From Variovorax sp. V213 (GTDB taxonomy: Bacteria > Pseudomonadota > Gammaproteobacteria > Burkholderiales > Burkholderiaceae_C): 64,000 nt of DNA. The position numbers and the translations under genes are program-made. Positions 26,150 to 35,012 of this stretch are shown piece after piece. The stretch spans positions 3,659,001 through 3,723,000 of the forward strand of contig NZ_AP028664.1 in the NCBI RefSeq assembly GCF_041154455.1. The letters run 5' to 3'. The notes beneath the pieces are model-generated. The model had not been told where the DNA came from. It did no database searches and worked only from the letters and a program-made list of their open reading frames with translations. The stretch's first letter is position 1. Every line of letters begins with the position of its first letter.

Positions 26150-27212
26150 CGTGCAGCCTTTGCTTGAGCTGCGCCGCGCTCAACGCGGCAAGGCCCAGGC
26201 TTTCGAAGGTGCGCGGGCCGTAGCGCAGGTCGCGGCCGAGAAAGCCGCCCACGATGGCGAGCAGGCCGTGCGCGATGGGTGCATCCACCCCGGCATGGCG
26301 CGCGGCCGAGGCCAGGAACGCGAGCCCGAGTTCGGTGTCTTCGGTGATGTAGCGGTGCGTGTGCAGGTCGATGTTCTCGCGCCAGTCGCCCGACTTGACG
26401 AGCTGCTTGTGCGCATCGCCGTACATCCACCGGTCGTTGTTGTAGTGGTCGGCCAGCGGATAGTGCGGCGCGCCCTGCCCGAAGGCGTCGCGCACCGCGA
26501 TGCGCTCGCGGTCGAGCCGGTCGGTCACGTCGCGCACGGCCCGCTGGGTGCCTTCGTTGTGGATATCCCAGCGCTCGAAGTGCTGCAGCGGTGCGGCGTT
26601 CATCACCATCAGCGGCGGGTGGATGACGGGGCCGGCGTTCATGAGCGCGCCGGAGAGCGCATCGCCGCAGGCATGCACGGCCGGGTAGGCCCTGCGGATC
26701 ACCTCGATGGCCTCGGCCTCCTTGCGGGCCGGGTACACGCCGGTGGGCAGGCGAATGGCGCGGATCGTGACGTTCACTTCGCGCTCGCCATGCTTGCGCG
26801 CGAGGTACGGCAAGGTGCCGGTCTCGGCCCAGGCCACGTCGGCGAGGTTGCCGGCCTGCCTCACCGTTCTTGCCATCACGTAGCTGCCGAAGGTGCCCGG
26901 CGGCAGGAAGACGACCTGGCCGTCGGCCAGGTGCGGCGCCATGGCGAGAGCGATGTCGTGCTGGGCGATGGCGGGCGTGGGAACGACGATGAGTTCTGCA
27001 CCCTCGAGCGCCGCGGCAATGTCGGCGGTGGCGAGCGCGAGCGGCACCTCGCGCGCGCCATCGGCATCCTTCAGCGTGATGGCGCCGGCTTGCACGACCG
27101 GCGCGAGCGCGGCCGCGTCGCGGCGCCACAGGCGCACCTCGTGGCCGGCTTCGGACAGGTCGGCGGCCGCCGCATAGGCGCCGTGGCCACCCCCAAGAAT
27201 CGCAATTTTCAT
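26139..27212 (-). CDS. NAD/NADP octopine/nopaline (opine) dehydrogenase family protein
   Basis: A 357-residue protein with the N-terminal Rossmann signature ILGGGHGAYAAAADL and a C-terminal helical domain of the opine dehydrogenase type (GTQRAVRDVTDRLDRERIAV). Family members reductively condense an amino acid with a 2-oxoacid, or cleave such conjugates. It is the first gene of the second operon. One could imagine oxidative cleavage of an amino-acid conjugate of an aromatic acid, but that is speculation; plain 2-hydroxyacid or ketopantoate-type activity is possible. Confidence 0.87.
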   Translation of the reverse strand: MKIAILGGGHGAYAAAADLSEAGHEVRLWRRDAAALAPVVQAGAITLKDADGAREVPLALATADIAAALEGAELIVVPTPAIAQHDIALAMAPHLADGQVVFLPPGTFGSYVMARTVRQAGNLADVAWAETGTLPYLARKHGEREVNVTIRAIRLPTGVYPARKEAEAIEVIRRAYPAVHACGDALSGALMNAGPVIHPPLMVMNAAPLQHFERWDIHNEGTQRAVRDVTDRLDRERIAVRDAFGQGAPHYPLADHYNNDRWMYGDAHKQLVKSGDWRENIDLHTHRYITEDTELGLAFLASAARHAGVDAPIAHGLLAIVGGFLGRDLRYGPRTFESLGLAALSAAQLKQRLHDGE

Positions 27213-27299
27213 GTTCGAGATTTGAAAAGCAGATGTCGATGAACCGGCGGCCGCGGTGCGGACCGGGGAAGCAATGCGCCATTACATTACTTTTCATCG

Positions 27300-27312
27300 A
27301 TTCATGTGTCAA
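27300..27312 (-). promoter_or_regulatory. Candidate MarR operator site 2 / promoter of the second operon
   Basis: On the minus strand TTGACACATGAAT matches 12 of 13 bases of the site between iorA and marR (22908-22920). The TTGACA could serve as a -35, with TAATGT 17 bp downstream as a weak -10, giving a transcription start about 70 bases before the opine-dehydrogenase-like gene. Sharing of the motif suggests co-regulation of the two operons. Confidence 0.45.
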
Positions 27313-27354
27313 TCAAATTCCGTTGCGGAGAGCCTCTCGGAAACCCGCAATGAA

Positions 27355-27386
27355 AAAGCCCGCGCTTCTTGCGAAGCGCGGGCTTT
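27355..27386 (-). terminator. Intrinsic terminator of the DEAD-box helicase gene
   Basis: A perfect 13-bp stem (AAAGCCCGCGCTT and its complement) with a 6-base loop, followed on the minus strand by a T run. It lies just past the helicase stop codon at 27427 and separates that gene from the second catabolic operon. T-rich flanks on both sides could allow bidirectional use. Confidence 0.9.
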
Positions 27387-27426
27387 CTTTTGGGGCGAGG
27401 CGGCCGGCCGGCCGCTTCGGAATGGA

Positions 27427-29349
27427 TCAGCGCGTGGGCTTGAACGCACGTTTTTGTGCGTCGCGGGGCACGAACACCTTGCCCGGGCCGCCATGGCCTG
27501 CGCCATTGCCGCGCGGTGCGAAACCTTCGCGGGGTGCAAAGCCTTCACGGGGCGCGAAGCCGCCGTCGCCACGGCCGCCACCATGGCCATGGCCGCCGCG
27601 CGGGGCGCTGTCGCCCCAGCCCGGCTTGCGGCCGTAGCCGCCGCCATTGCCACCGTCGTCGCGGCCACCGCCGAAGCCGGCATTGTTGCCGCCCTGGAAG
27701 CCGCGCGGGCCCTGACCCTGGCTCGGGGCCGGACCACGTGCGTTGCGGTCGTTGAAGCCGCTGGCACCGGCGTAGCCGCCGCTGTTGCCGCCGCGGTAGC
27801 CACCGCCGCCGCCCGCGCCGCCATTGCCGAACTTGCGATCGCGCGATTGGTTGTCACCGCGGCCACCGCGGTACTCGCCCATCGGCGGACGCGATTGCGG
27901 CATGCGCTGCTGCGGCTCGAGACCGGCGACCACTTCAGCCTTGAATTGCTGGCGGCTGTACTGCTCGATGTCCATGATCTTGCGGCGATCGCGGAACTCG
28001 GCAAAGGTGATGGCCAGGCCGTCGCGGCCTGCGCGGCCGGTGCGGCCGATGCGGTGGGTGTAGTCCTCGGCCTTCATCGGCAGGCCGAAGTTGAAGACGT
28101 GGGTGATCGTCGGCACGTCGATGCCGCGGGCGGCAACGTCGGTGGCCACCAGGATCTGCACCTGGCCCTGGCGCAGCGCCATCAGGCGGCGGTTGCGCAG
28201 GCCCTGGCTCAGGGCACCGTGCAGCGCCACGGCGCTGAAGCCTTCTTGCTGCAGGTCGCCGGCGAGGCCGTCGCATTCGACTTGCGTGCTGGCGAACACG
28301 ATCGCCTGGTTGATGCTGGTGTCGCGCAGCCAGTGGTCGAGCAGCTTGCGCTTGTGCTGGCTGTTGTCGGCCCAGTACAGCGATTGCTTGATGTTGGCGT
28401 GCTTCTCTTGCGGGCTGTCGATGGTGATGCGCTGCGGCTCGCGCATGACGCGCTGGGCCAGCTGCTGGATGCGCGGCGCGAAGGTGGCGCTGAACATCAT
28501 GGTTTGCTGGCGCTCGATGGTGAGCTGGTTCACTTCGGCCAGGTCGTCGGAGAAGCCGAGGTCGAGCATGCGGTCGGCTTCGTCGACCACCAGGAACTTG
28601 ACCTGGTCGAGCTTGAGCTGCGACGAGCGCTGCAGGTCGAGCAGGCGGCCCGGCGTGGCCACCACGAGGTCGGCGTTCTGCAGCTTGGCGATCTGCAACT
28701 GGTAGGGCATGCCGCCCACCACGTTGGCAACGCGCAGGCCCCGGCAATGGCGAACCAGTTCGATGGCGTCGTGCGCAACTTGCTGCGCGAGTTCACGCGT
28801 CGGGCACAGGATCAGGGCGCCGGGGGTGGCGGCCTTGAAATGGCGTGCGTTGGTCGGGTCCTTGCGCTTCGGCTTCTTGGGCACGGCTTCGCCGCGGGCA
28901 GCGGCTTCGGCGGCCAGGCGCTGGAATTCGGCCTTGGCTTCGGCTTCGGCCTCGGCCTGGCGCTTGAGCAGCGTGTGCAGCACGGGCAGCAGGAAGGCAG
29001 CGGTCTTGCCGGAGCCGGTCTGGCTGGAGACCATCAGGTCGACGAAGCGGGCCTTGCCGTCCTGGCCGGCTTCACCGCCCATGGCGAGCGGGATCACCTT
29101 GTCTTGTACGGTGGTCGGCTGGGTAAAGCCCAGGTCGGCCACGGCGGCGATCAGTTCCGGCGCGAGGCCGAGCTTGATGAAGCCGTTGGGCAGGCGGGGT
29201 TCTTCGGCCACGGCCGCTTCGGGGGCTGCTGCTTCGAGCGCCTCGAGAATCGGCGCTTCGGACACGGTGTCCGCGGCGGCGATGAATTCGTTGTTGTTGG
29301 TGGATTGCACAGGCGCGAACTCGCCCTGCGCTTCAAAAGCGTCGGTCAT
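27427..29349 (-). CDS. DEAD-box ATP-dependent RNA helicase with glycine-rich tail
   Basis: A 640-residue RhlE-type RNA helicase. It has motif I SQTGSGKTAAF, motif II DEAD followed by RMLDLGF, and motif VI HRIGRTGRAG. A charged insert of about 45 residues, rich in Ala, Glu and Lys, sits between motif I and the next helicase motif. The last 150 residues are Gly/Arg-rich and end in tandem GFAPREG repeats, probably for RNA binding. An acidic N-terminal extension of about 60 residues precedes the Q-motif. I chose MTDAFEAQG as start, since the longer frame adds a segment with no family similarity. Likely roles are ribosome assembly or mRNA turnover. Confidence 0.92.
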   Translation of the reverse strand: MTDAFEAQGEFAPVQSTNNNEFIAAADTVSEAPILEALEAAAPEAAVAEEPRLPNGFIKLGLAPELIAAVADLGFTQPTTVQDKVIPLAMGGEAGQDGKARFVDLMVSSQTGSGKTAAFLLPVLHTLLKRQAEAEAEAKAEFQRLAAEAAARGEAVPKKPKRKDPTNARHFKAATPGALILCPTRELAQQVAHDAIELVRHCRGLRVANVVGGMPYQLQIAKLQNADLVVATPGRLLDLQRSSQLKLDQVKFLVVDEADRMLDLGFSDDLAEVNQLTIERQQTMMFSATFAPRIQQLAQRVMREPQRITIDSPQEKHANIKQSLYWADNSQHKRKLLDHWLRDTSINQAIVFASTQVECDGLAGDLQQEGFSAVALHGALSQGLRNRRLMALRQGQVQILVATDVAARGIDVPTITHVFNFGLPMKAEDYTHRIGRTGRAGRDGLAITFAEFRDRRKIMDIEQYSRQQFKAEVVAGLEPQQRMPQSRPPMGEYRGGRGDNQSRDRKFGNGGAGGGGGYRGGNSGGYAGASGFNDRNARGPAPSQGQGPRGFQGGNNAGFGGGRDDGGNGGGYGRKPGWGDSAPRGGHGHGGGRGDGGFAPREGFAPREGFAPRGNGAGHGGPGKVFVPRDAQKRAFKPTR

Positions 29350-29594
29350 GTGAATATCAATCTCAAACGCGAGCGCTGCCGCAGGCGGCGCCCCGTTGGT
29401 GGTTAAAAACATCAACCATCCAACGACATTCAACTTCTGGCTTACGCCGGAGGCTGCGGCCCTTTTTGATCAGCGGATGCGATCGGGCGCGGTGTGCAAG
29501 ATAGGGAGATGCAAGAGACGCTGACCAGAAAACCCAAAATACCGGAGCCCGGATCAGCGAAGCCTTCGATTATGGCACGAGTCGGGGTTTTTAC
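29350..29594. other. Intergenic region between helicase and orn genes
   Basis: This 245-bp stretch carries no convincing gene. On the minus strand a CATAAT -10-like element is present at 29577-29572 and may belong to the helicase promoter, but its -35 is poor and the leader would be over 200 bases long. A long 5' leader is common for cold-regulated DEAD-box helicase genes, so a regulatory leader is possible. Confidence 0.35.
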
Positions 29595-30191
29595 CTAATC
29601 CGTCAGTTTAAGAAAGGTTTCCCGGTAGTGCGCGAGCTCCTCGATGGATTCGTGCACGTCGGCCAGCGCCGTGTGCGCCTGCTGTTTCTTGAAGGAGCTG
29701 TAGGCGGCGGGCTTCCAGCGCTTGGCCAGCTCCTTGAGGGTGCTGACGTCGAGGTTGCGGTAGTGGAAGTACGCCTCGAGCTTGGGCATGAACTTGACCA
29801 GGAAGCGCCGGTCCTGGCCGATGGTGTTGCCGCACATGGGCGAGCCGCTGCGCGGAATGTACTTGGCAATGAATTCCAGCAGCTGCTGCTCGGCCGCGGC
29901 TTCGTCCAGCGTGGAGGCCTTCACCTTGTCGATCAGGCCGCTGCGGCCGTGCGTGCCCTTGTTCCAGGCATCCATGGCGTCGAGCACCGCGTCGCTCTGG
30001 TGGATGACCAGCACGGGGCCGTCGATGCGAGGCGTGAGGTCGGGGCCGGTAACGACCACGGCAATCTCGAGCAGGCGTTCTTTCTCCGGGTCGAGGCCGC
30101 TCATTTCGCAGTCGAGCCAGACCAGGTTCTGGTCGCTTTTCTTCAGGACGGGCGTGGCTGTGGCGGTCGTGGGGTCGAGGGATTCGGGCAT
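29595..30191 (-). CDS. orn: Oligoribonuclease
   Basis: A 198-residue DEDDh-type 3'-5' exoribonuclease that degrades 2-5 nt RNAs and pGpG. It shows WLDCEMSGLDPE (first two acidic ligands), the middle Asp in the IGQDRRFL block, and HTALADVHES (His and last Asp). It is about 17 residues longer than the classical enzyme because of a Thr/Ala-rich N-terminus starting at MPESLDP. It is divergent from the M48 protease gene with 60 bp between starts. Confidence 0.95.
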   Translation of the reverse strand: MPESLDPTTATATPVLKKSDQNLVWLDCEMSGLDPEKERLLEIAVVVTGPDLTPRIDGPVLVIHQSDAVLDAMDAWNKGTHGRSGLIDKVKASTLDEAAAEQQLLEFIAKYIPRSGSPMCGNTIGQDRRFLVKFMPKLEAYFHYRNLDVSTLKELAKRWKPAAYSSFKKQQAHTALADVHESIEELAHYRETFLKLTD

Positions 30192-30251
30192 CGCTGGATT
30201 GTCGTCGAAGGTCTGCACCGGCCGGACCCGAGGGCTAAACTCGACGCTCAT

Positions 30252-31517
30252 ATGTCCTATTCGCTCATCTTCACCATTGCCTTCGCCTCTGCACTGGTCG
30301 CGGGCCTGCTCGTGAAGTTCTGGCTCGCCTCGCGGCAGGTGCGCCACGTGGCGCGGCACCGCGGCGCCGTGCCGGCCGCTTTCGAACACACCATCAGCCT
30401 CGCCGCACACCAGAAGGCGGCCGACTACACCATCGCCAAGGCGCGCTTCGGCCTGGTCGAGATGGCCTGGAGTACCGCATTGCTGCTGGGCTGGACGCTT
30501 CTGGGCGGGCTCGACGTGCTCAACAGGCTGTTGCTGGCGTGGCTCGGCGGCGGCATGGTGCAGCAGTTGGCCCTGCTGGCCGCGTTCGCGGTCATCGGCG
30601 GCCTGCTCGAGCTGCCTTTCACGCTCTGGCAGACCTTCAGGCTCGAAGAGCGTTTCGGCTTCAACAAGATGACCCTTCGCCTCTGGCTTGCAGACACGCT
30701 CAAGTCGACGCTGCTCGGTGCGGCGATCGGGCTGCCGATCGCCGCGCTGATCCTCTGGCTCATGGGCACCGCGGGCACCACGTGGTGGCTCTGGGCCTGG
30801 GCCGTGTGGATGGGATTCAACCTGCTGGGGATGCTGATCTACCCCACGTTCATTGCACCGCTGTTCAACAAGTTCAAGCCGCTCGACGACCCCGACCTCA
30901 AGGACCGCGTCACGGCCTTGATGAAGCGCTGCGGCTTTGCCGCCAAGGGCCTGTTCGTGATGGACGGCAGCACGCGCAGCGCCCACGCCAATGCGTACTT
31001 CACGGGCTTTGGTGCGAGCAAGCGCGTGGTGTTCTACGACACGCTGCTGCGCCAGCTCAACGCAAGCGAAGTGGAAGCCGTGCTCGCGCACGAGCTCGGC
31101 CACTTCAAGCACCGCCACATCGTGAAGCGGCTCGCGGCGATGTTCGCACTGAGCCTGGTGGGCTTCGCGCTGCTGGGCTGGGTGTCGACCCAGGTCTGGT
31201 TCTACACGGGGCTGGGCGTGCAGCCCAGCATGACGGCCACGGCGCCGAACAATGCGCTCGCGCTGCTGCTGTTCATGCTGGCGGTTCCGGTGTTCGGCTT
31301 CTTCGTCGCACCCCTGCCCGCCCGGCTGTCGCGCAAGCACGAGTTCGAGGCCGATGCGTATGCCATTGCGCAGACCAGCGGCGCCGACCTGTCGGCAGCG
31401 CTGCTCAAGCTCTACCAGGACAACGCGTCGACGCTCACGCCCGACCCGGTGTTCGTCAAGTTCTACTATTCCCACCCTCCGGCCTCCGAGCGCCTCGCGC
31501 GCATGGTGGCGGCCTGA
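30252..31517 (+). CDS. M48-family (Ste24/HtpX-like) membrane metalloprotease
   Basis: A 421-residue integral membrane zinc protease. HELGH is present in VLAHELGHFKHRH, with the third zinc ligand in EFEADAYA. Several membrane helices are predicted in the first 200 residues and again around residues 295-355. The architecture matches CAAX prenyl protease 1 (Ste24)-type proteins, which in bacteria act in membrane protein quality control. The start at MSYSLIFT immediately precedes the first hydrophobic helix; the longer open frame runs antisense through orn and is rejected. Confidence 0.92.
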   Translation: MSYSLIFTIAFASALVAGLLVKFWLASRQVRHVARHRGAVPAAFEHTISLAAHQKAADYTIAKARFGLVEMAWSTALLLGWTLLGGLDVLNRLLLAWLGGGMVQQLALLAAFAVIGGLLELPFTLWQTFRLEERFGFNKMTLRLWLADTLKSTLLGAAIGLPIAALILWLMGTAGTTWWLWAWAVWMGFNLLGMLIYPTFIAPLFNKFKPLDDPDLKDRVTALMKRCGFAAKGLFVMDGSTRSAHANAYFTGFGASKRVVFYDTLLRQLNASEVEAVLAHELGHFKHRHIVKRLAAMFALSLVGFALLGWVSTQVWFYTGLGVQPSMTATAPNNALALLLFMLAVPVFGFFVAPLPARLSRKHEFEADAYAIAQTSGADLSAALLKLYQDNASTLTPDPVFVKFYYSHPPASERLARMVAA

Positions 31518-31545
31518 AAAAATACTTGCCCCGGAAGCCAAGACC

Positions 31546-31896
31546 ATGAGCAGCATGTTCAAGCCCAAAGACTGGAAGAGCATTCCTCCCCGCCACGCGC
31601 TGAGCGCCACCGAGATCGTGTCCGGTCTCGCCAAGCTCGACGGGTGGAAGCTCAGTGGCGACGGTGCCAACGTTGCCATCGAGAAGACCTTCACCTTCGC
31701 CAACTACTTCGAGACCATCGCTTTCGTGAATGCGCTGGCCTTCATTGCCCACACGCAAGACCATCACCCGGACCTGTCGGTGCACTACAACCGCTGCGCC
31801 GTGCGCTTCAACACGCACGACGTGGGCGGACTGTCGGTCACCGACTTCGAGTGCGCGCGCCAGGCGGACGCGCTGGTTGCGGGCCCCACCGCATGA
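31546..31896 (+). CDS. phhB: Pterin-4a-carbinolamine dehydratase
   Basis: A 116-residue PCD/DCoH family enzyme. It has the conserved block HTQDHHPDLSVHYNRC and the ending THDVGGLSVTD. It regenerates tetrahydrobiopterin after aromatic amino-acid hydroxylation. It follows the M48 gene by 28 bp and precedes rsgA by 12 bp, so the three are probably cotranscribed. No phenylalanine hydroxylase gene is next to it. Confidence 0.92.
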   Translation: MSSMFKPKDWKSIPPRHALSATEIVSGLAKLDGWKLSGDGANVAIEKTFTFANYFETIAFVNALAFIAHTQDHHPDLSVHYNRCAVRFNTHDVGGLSVTDFECARQADALVAGPTA

Positions 31897-31908
31897 CGGA
31901 ACACGCCC

Positions 31909-32862
31909 GTGGCTAAACCGGGCCGCGCCACTGCCTTTGCAGCCACAGCTGCGAAGACACTCCACGATGGTCTCGTTGTTGCCAGCCATGGGCGTCATTG
32001 CCTTGTCGAAACACCGACTGGCGAGCGGCTGATCTGCCACCCGCGCGGCAAGAAGAGCCAGGCCGTGGTCGGTGACCGCGTGCGCTGGCAGGCCACGGAG
32101 GACGAAGGCACCATCGAAGAGGTCGTGCCGCGGCGCAACCTCTTCTACCGGCAGGACGAGATCCGCACCAAGTCGTTTGCCGCCAACCTCGACCATGTGC
32201 TGATCCTGATCGCGGCCGAGCCGGAGTTTTCCGAGCACCAGCTGGCGCGCGCATTGATTGCGGCGGAGGCCGAGCGCATCACTCCGATCATCGCGCTCAA
32301 CAAGAGCGACCTGGTCGAGCCCTTCGCGCGCGCATGGAACAAGCTGGCGCCCTATCGCCGCATGCATCACGGCGTGCTGCCGCTGTCGCTGAAGGCGTCG
32401 GGCGAAGCAGACTATGCCTCGCTGATGAAATTGCTTGCCGGCAAGTCGACCCTCGTGCTCGGACCCTCCGGCTCGGGCAAGAGCACCCTGACCAACCTGC
32501 TGGTGCCGGGCGCGACCGTGCTGACGCAAGAGATTTCGCAGGCGTTGAACTCAGGCAAGCACACGACCACCAGCACCACCTGGTACTGGATCGACGAAGC
32601 GCGCACCACCGGCCTGATCGACTCGCCCGGCTTCCAGGAATTCGGCTTGAACCACATCGCGCCGATGCAGCTTGCGAGCCTGATGCCAGACATTGCCGAG
32701 CACGCCAACGACTGCAAGTTCTACAACTGCACCCACCTGCACGAGCCGGGCTGCGGCGTGATCGCGAATGTGGATTCGCCCGCCAGGCCGGGGCCGATCA
32801 GCGCAACGCGCTACAAGATTTATGGCGAGCTCTTCGCCGAATTGAGCCAGTCGCGCTACTGA
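31909..32862 (+). CDS. rsgA: Ribosome small-subunit-dependent GTPase A
   Basis: A 317-residue circularly permuted GTPase that matures the 30S subunit. Its motif order is G4 (ALNKSDLV), then G1 (GPSGSGKST), then G3 (DSPGFQEFG). An OB-fold precedes the GTPase domain and a C-terminal zinc knuckle follows (CKFYNCTHLHEPGC). The start codon is GTG. The stop codon overlaps the convergent hisC gene by 7 bp. Confidence 0.95.
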   Translation: MAKPGRATAFAATAAKTLHDGLVVASHGRHCLVETPTGERLICHPRGKKSQAVVGDRVRWQATEDEGTIEEVVPRRNLFYRQDEIRTKSFAANLDHVLILIAAEPEFSEHQLARALIAAEAERITPIIALNKSDLVEPFARAWNKLAPYRRMHHGVLPLSLKASGEADYASLMKLLAGKSTLVLGPSGSGKSTLTNLLVPGATVLTQEISQALNSGKHTTTSTTWYWIDEARTTGLIDSPGFQEFGLNHIAPMQLASLMPDIAEHANDCKFYNCTHLHEPGCGVIANVDSPARPGPISATRYKIYGELFAELSQSRY

Positions 32863-33944
32863 ACGCCCAGGATCGATTCGAGTGCCTGCACCAGCGCCCC
32901 GCACTGCTCCCGCGTGCCGATGCTGATGCGCAGGTACTGCGCAATGCGCGGCTGCCTGAAATGCCGCACCAGCACTGCGCGCTCGCGCAGCTGCGCCGCG
33001 AGTTCGGCCGCGTCGCGCTTCGGATGGCGCGCAAATACGAAGTTGGCCTGGGAAGGCAGCACTTCGAAGCCCAGGTCTTCGAGCTGCAGGCTGAGCCCTT
33101 CGCGGGTGTCGACGACCTTGTCGCGCGTGGTCTTGAACCAGTCTTCGTCCTCGAGCGCTGCCACCGTGCCCGCCGTGGCGAGCCGGTCGAGCGGATAGGA
33201 ATTGAAGCTGTCCTTGACGCGCACCAGCGCATCGATCAGATGCGCCTGGCCGCAGGCAAAGCCGACGCGCAAACCCGCCAGCGAGCGCGACTTGGACAAG
33301 GTCTGCACCACCAGCAGGTTCGGATACTTGCCGACCAGCGGCAGCGCACTCTCGCCGCCGAAATCGACATACGCCTCGTCCACCAGCACCACGCGCCCGG
33401 GGCATGCCGCGAGCAGCTGCTCGATGCGCGCGAGCGGCAGCCCAATGCCCGTGGGTGCATTCGGATTGGCGATCACGAGGCCGGCACAGCCGCCGCTGAC
33501 ACGGGCTGCCATGGCATCGACATCGATGCGCAGGCCCTCATCGACGGGCAGCAGTTCGCATGCAATGCCATAGAGCTGCGCATAGACCCGGTAGAAGCTG
33601 TAGCTCACATCGGGCATCAGCAACGGCTCGGCCTGCTGGAAGAAAGCGAAGAAGGCGTGCGCCAGCACCTCGTCCGAACCGTTGCCCGCAAACACCTGGT
33701 CGGCTTGCAGCCCGTGGCGCCGCGCCACCGCCTCTCGCACGGCGAGCGAGGTCGGGTCGGGGTAGCGCTCCAGGCCGCTCGCTGCCGCTTGCTGGATGGC
33801 GTCGATGGCGCGCGGCGACGCCGGGTACGGGTTCTCGTTGGTGTTGAGCTTGACGAGGTTGGCGATGCGCGGCTGCTCGCCGGGCACATAGGGTTCGAGC
33901 GCGCCGATGCGCGGGCTCCAGAAAGCCGGTACGGAGGTGGCCAT
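32856..33944 (-). CDS. hisC: Histidinol-phosphate aminotransferase
   Basis: A 362-residue fold-type I PLP aminotransferase. It shows NENPYP near the start, ANPNAPTG, DEAYVDFGG, and the PLP lysine in SKSRSLAGLRVGF. It converts histidinol phosphate and 2-oxoglutarate to imidazole acetol phosphate and glutamate, or the reverse. No other his genes are adjacent, so it is an isolated copy and may also handle aromatic amino acids. Confidence 0.92.
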   Translation of the reverse strand: MATSVPAFWSPRIGALEPYVPGEQPRIANLVKLNTNENPYPASPRAIDAIQQAAASGLERYPDPTSLAVREAVARRHGLQADQVFAGNGSDEVLAHAFFAFFQQAEPLLMPDVSYSFYRVYAQLYGIACELLPVDEGLRIDVDAMAARVSGGCAGLVIANPNAPTGIGLPLARIEQLLAACPGRVVLVDEAYVDFGGESALPLVGKYPNLLVVQTLSKSRSLAGLRVGFACGQAHLIDALVRVKDSFNSYPLDRLATAGTVAALEDEDWFKTTRDKVVDTREGLSLQLEDLGFEVLPSQANFVFARHPKRDAAELAAQLRERAVLVRHFRQPRIAQYLRISIGTREQCGALVQALESILGVQ

Positions 33945-33961
33945 GGCGTTTCGGGGCTTTC

Positions 33962-34963
33962 TCAGCCGAGCAGCCGGGCCAACGTGAGCAGGGCCAGCAG
34001 CACCATCCACATCACCACCGAGCGCCAGACCAGGCCGACCACGCTGCGCAGGTGGCCGGGCTCGGGCTCGCGGCCCGGCGTGCTGCCGCTGTCGGGCCGG
34101 CGGCCGTCGTCCATCGAATCGCCGGCCTGCGCGCGCGGCAGCGGATCGGTGATCGGAATGGGGCTCAATGCACCGCCCCCCAGGCGCACGTTGACCGCGC
34201 CCGAGGTCGCCGCAAGGATCACGCCGTCGTTCTCGCTCGGGAAGCGCCGCGCGTCGTTGCGCCAGCAATCGATGGCCTCTTCGAAGCTCCCGACAACGGC
34301 GAAGCCCAGTGCGGTGATGCGCGCGGGCAGCCAGTCGATCGCGTGCCAGGCGCGCTCCGCGGCCCGCTGCACCGAGACGCTCGAAGGCTGTATGGCGGCG
34401 CCGTTCTTGTGCATCCAGTAGCGCGACACGAATTCGCTCATGCGATAGAACGCCGCACCGGCCGGCCCCAGGCCCAGGGCGGCGAGTATCGAGAACCACG
34501 CCAGCACGCCGAACACGTGGCGATGCGCCGCGATCACCGAATGCTCGATCACGTGGCGGACGATTTCGCTGCGCGGCAGGTCGGCCGCATCGACACCCTG
34601 CCAGTGCGCCAGCAGCGAACGCGCGAGCGGCTCGTCGCCTTCGTCGAGCGCGTCGCGAATGTCCGTGAAGTGGTGGCTGAACTGGCGAAACCCGAGCGTG
34701 ACGTAGAGCACCGCAATGCTCCAGAGCACGGCGAACGGCAGCCCGAGCGTGAACACCAGCAGCCAGTGGATGCCCAGCGTCAACAAGGTGGGCACGAACA
34801 CCGCAAGGGCCCACGCGACCCATCCGTGATGCGGCTTGCCGGCATCGAAGTTGCGGCTGGTCCAGCGCGTCCACGCCAGCACGCCGCCGTACACCGGGTT
34901 GCGAGAGGCGAGCGGGCGCACCTGCTCGATCAGCAACGCACACAGGATGGCAAAGAAGCTCAT
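33962..34963 (-). CDS. CobD/CbiB-like membrane protein
   Basis: A 333-residue protein with several membrane segments. It begins MSFFAILCALLIEQVRPL and has a conserved FRQFSHHFTDIRDALDEGD block. It belongs to the CobD/CbiB/AmpE-like family. True CobD acts in cobalamin biosynthesis, but no other cobalamin gene is nearby and the C-terminal third is Gly/Pro/Ser-rich, so a B12 role is doubtful. It lies 17 bp upstream of hisC and is probably cotranscribed with it. Confidence 0.8.
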   Translation of the reverse strand: MSFFAILCALLIEQVRPLASRNPVYGGVLAWTRWTSRNFDAGKPHHGWVAWALAVFVPTLLTLGIHWLLVFTLGLPFAVLWSIAVLYVTLGFRQFSHHFTDIRDALDEGDEPLARSLLAHWQGVDAADLPRSEIVRHVIEHSVIAAHRHVFGVLAWFSILAALGLGPAGAAFYRMSEFVSRYWMHKNGAAIQPSSVSVQRAAERAWHAIDWLPARITALGFAVVGSFEEAIDCWRNDARRFPSENDGVILAATSGAVNVRLGGGALSPIPITDPLPRAQAGDSMDDGRRPDSGSTPGREPEPGHLRSVVGLVWRSVVMWMVLLALLTLARLLG

Positions 34964-35012
34964 CCTTCGATGATAGCGAGAGAGCTTGCGAGGGCCCCGG
35001 CCCGGGCCGAGG

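Noticed and set aside
1..27212. Possible mobile-element origin of the catabolic region (integrase, IS ends, tRNA insertion site).
   Set aside because: No transposase, integrase, terminal repeat or tRNA was found at the visible right boundary. The left boundary is outside the window, so transfer can be neither shown nor excluded.
27256..29406. A plus-strand frame of about 700 codons, rich in Ala and Val, opposite the helicase gene.
   Set aside because: It arises from the Gly/Arg-rich and GC-biased helicase sequence and runs through the terminator at 27355-27386.
33962..34963. Assignment of the CobD/CbiB-like protein to cobalamin biosynthesis.
   Set aside because: No cobalamin gene is nearby, the protein is cotranscribed with hisC, and the C-terminal third departs from CobD.
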